Assembly (NCBI RefSeq): GCF_047511655.1
Contig: NC_133402.1
Coordinates: 62,810,951 to 62,874,950, forward strand
DNA from: Castor canadensis
Taxonomy: Eukaryota > Chordata > Mammalia > Rodentia > Castoridae
Direction: 5' to 3'
DNA length: 64,000 bases
In this document: piece after piece, positions 62,692 through 64,000 of the stretch
Numbering within the stretch: position 1 is the stretch's first letter
Layout of the letters: the number at the start of each line of letters is the position of its first letter
The notes under the pieces: generated by a model
Seen by the model: only the letters and a program-made list of their open reading frames with translations
Told to the model about the DNA's origin: nothing
Databases searched by the model: none
Translations under genes and position numbers: made by a program

Positions 62692-64000
62692 GTCACTGTA
62701 GCTAAAAGCTATACTCAGAACCATTTTGAAACAACTTACATCCCAGATAGGTAGATAGGGCTTGATTGAAATTCAACTTGAAGTGGTTAGTTTTCTGGAC
62801 AGGACCAGCTACATAATTTGCAAAACTCAGTAACAAATGAAAATGTATTGTTCCTTGTTAAAAAAAAAGTTAGTAAGCCTTTCAAGATGGCAACTACAGA
62901 GAATTAAGCCAAGTGTGGCTCCATTCTAACCATGGGGCTTTGTGTAACTATGCAGGCTGTACACCTCTGGGGTTCCAGTCTCCAGATGCAGGAAATGAAA
63001 TGCCTAGCCACAGAATATAGCAAATATGGGTGCGAAGGAAAATGGGGTGCCCAAGTCTGAGCTATTGTGCACAGCTATAATGAAAGCAGATGCACTAGTG
63101 TACATTGCGATGAAATTCTAAGGCATTAAATGCACATGCAGTGAATAACGTTTGGTGGCTGCAGCAAGTGACCAGGCATACCCTCTCAGTCACTGATTGG
63201 GCTTGAGGACACACAGGATGATCCTGTGGACGATGGAGACAGCAGTTCCTGGAATCCTTCTCAGAAGAATGGGTTGGTCAGCTTACATGTGGATGCTGGC
63301 AAGTTTTGCAGCTACTATTCCCTTCCTTCTGGAACTTTTGTGGGACTCTCCTCCTTCCATCTGCTTAGTATGTAATAAAGACAGAAAGTCCAAGCAGAGA
63401 GCACAAAGTCAGGTTACAATGAACTTAAGGAATAAAGATGTGAGATGTACGAAGACAACTGGGATACCTCCTTATTATGTAATGTGTGGCTGGCCGAGGT
63501 AGTTTTTATTATAGATTTAATACATCACATTTTCTCCTGGGTACCAATTCTCTACCTTCTCTGCTCCTCTCCCTGCCTCTCGTTTCTTCTTCCCATTTTA
63601 TCCTCTTCCTCCTCTCCTCTTCCCTTCCTCTCCTTTTCATCCTTTTCTTCCTCCTTCTTTTACAGGGTCCCATTGTGTACCCAAGGTTGCCTCGAACTCC
63701 CACTCCCCCTGCCTCCACTTCCTATGTGCTGAGATTGCAGGCATGTGTGTCACTACACTGGGCCAATTTCTTCTTTTCTTTGTTAATTCTTACTCATTAT
63801 TGAAGATCCTGGATCTTTTTGAAGCTGTTATTTAAGAGCCCGGCTCCAAGGTGCAAGAAATCTTTCTGTTCCCTGTTCTCCCTTGCTGCCTTGTGCACAG
63901 ATCTGTCAGAATGTGTCACTGCAGACTGGAATTATTGGTTCATAGGCCTATTTCCCTTTCCTAGGCTAGACCCTTCAGGAGGGAAGGGATGGGGGTCTTA
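62692..64000. other. Intergenic, pyrimidine tract and one SINE monomer
   Basis: The segment at 63,556-63,660 is C/T-rich low complexity directly before a minus-strand Alu-like monomer. A 101-codon frame at 63,197-63,502 has no recognisable similarity. Confidence 0.55.
63664..63763 (-). repeat. Alu/B1-like SINE monomer, minus strand
   Basis: 'cagggtcccattgtgtaccc', 'aaggttgcctcgaactccca' and 'gctgagattgcaggcatgtg' are the reverse of the Alu-like monomer, diverged. Confidence 0.7.

Overview
The window is nuclear DNA from a placental mammal. Two genes are supported. The 3' end of U2SURP (SR140, a U2 snRNP-associated splicing factor) lies on the + strand at the left. A complete CHST2 (GlcNAc-6-O-sulfotransferase 1) lies on the + strand at the right. 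These genes are neighbours in the same orientation on human 3q23, so the window looks like a conserved syntenic block. The young interspersed repeats point to a rodent: Alu/B1-like monomers are fused to a tRNA-derived ID-like unit, many copies have two Alu-like monomers plus the ID unit, and there is a recent L1 3' end. No B2 elements or primate-type Alu dimers were seen. My best guess is a castorimorph or sciuromorph rodent such as a beaver; this rests on recall of SINE families, not on a search.

Layout. At 1-13,090 are the last six coding exons of U2SURP (273-339, 2875-3034, 6859-6969, 9104-9222, 10678-10854, 11877-12015) and its 3' UTR. The exons join in frame with GT-AG introns to give the last 256 residues: an acidic stretch, the cwf21-type region, a charged Lys/Glu/Arg segment and the terminal RS-rich tail. 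From about 13,090 to 53,900 is a 41-kb intergenic interval with no convincing gene. It is filled with SINEs, two L1 3' ends with candidate target-site duplications, older L1, L2, MIR, MER5A and MaLR LTR remnants, and several microsatellites. From about 53,900 to 57,350 is a strong CpG island carrying the TATA-less CHST2 promoter, a possible 92-nt 5'-UTR intron and the intronless CHST2 coding region (55,716-57,317, 533 aa). Tandem AATAAA signals lie at 57,888 and 57,900. From 57,910 to 64,000 the DNA is AT-richer and intergenic, with more SINE copies.

The two genes have unrelated jobs: nuclear pre-mRNA splicing, and Golgi sulfation of GlcNAc on glycans such as L-selectin ligands. Nothing suggests they work together. 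I found no operon, CRISPR array, structural RNA gene or new biochemical system. The most interesting points are the trimeric SINE architecture, the SINE and L1 insertions with readable target-site duplications, a 243-bp perfectly alternating purine-pyrimidine tract containing about 18 CpGs, the possible minimal CHST2 5'-UTR intron, and an unexplained cluster of minus-strand reading frames at 45,034-46,294.
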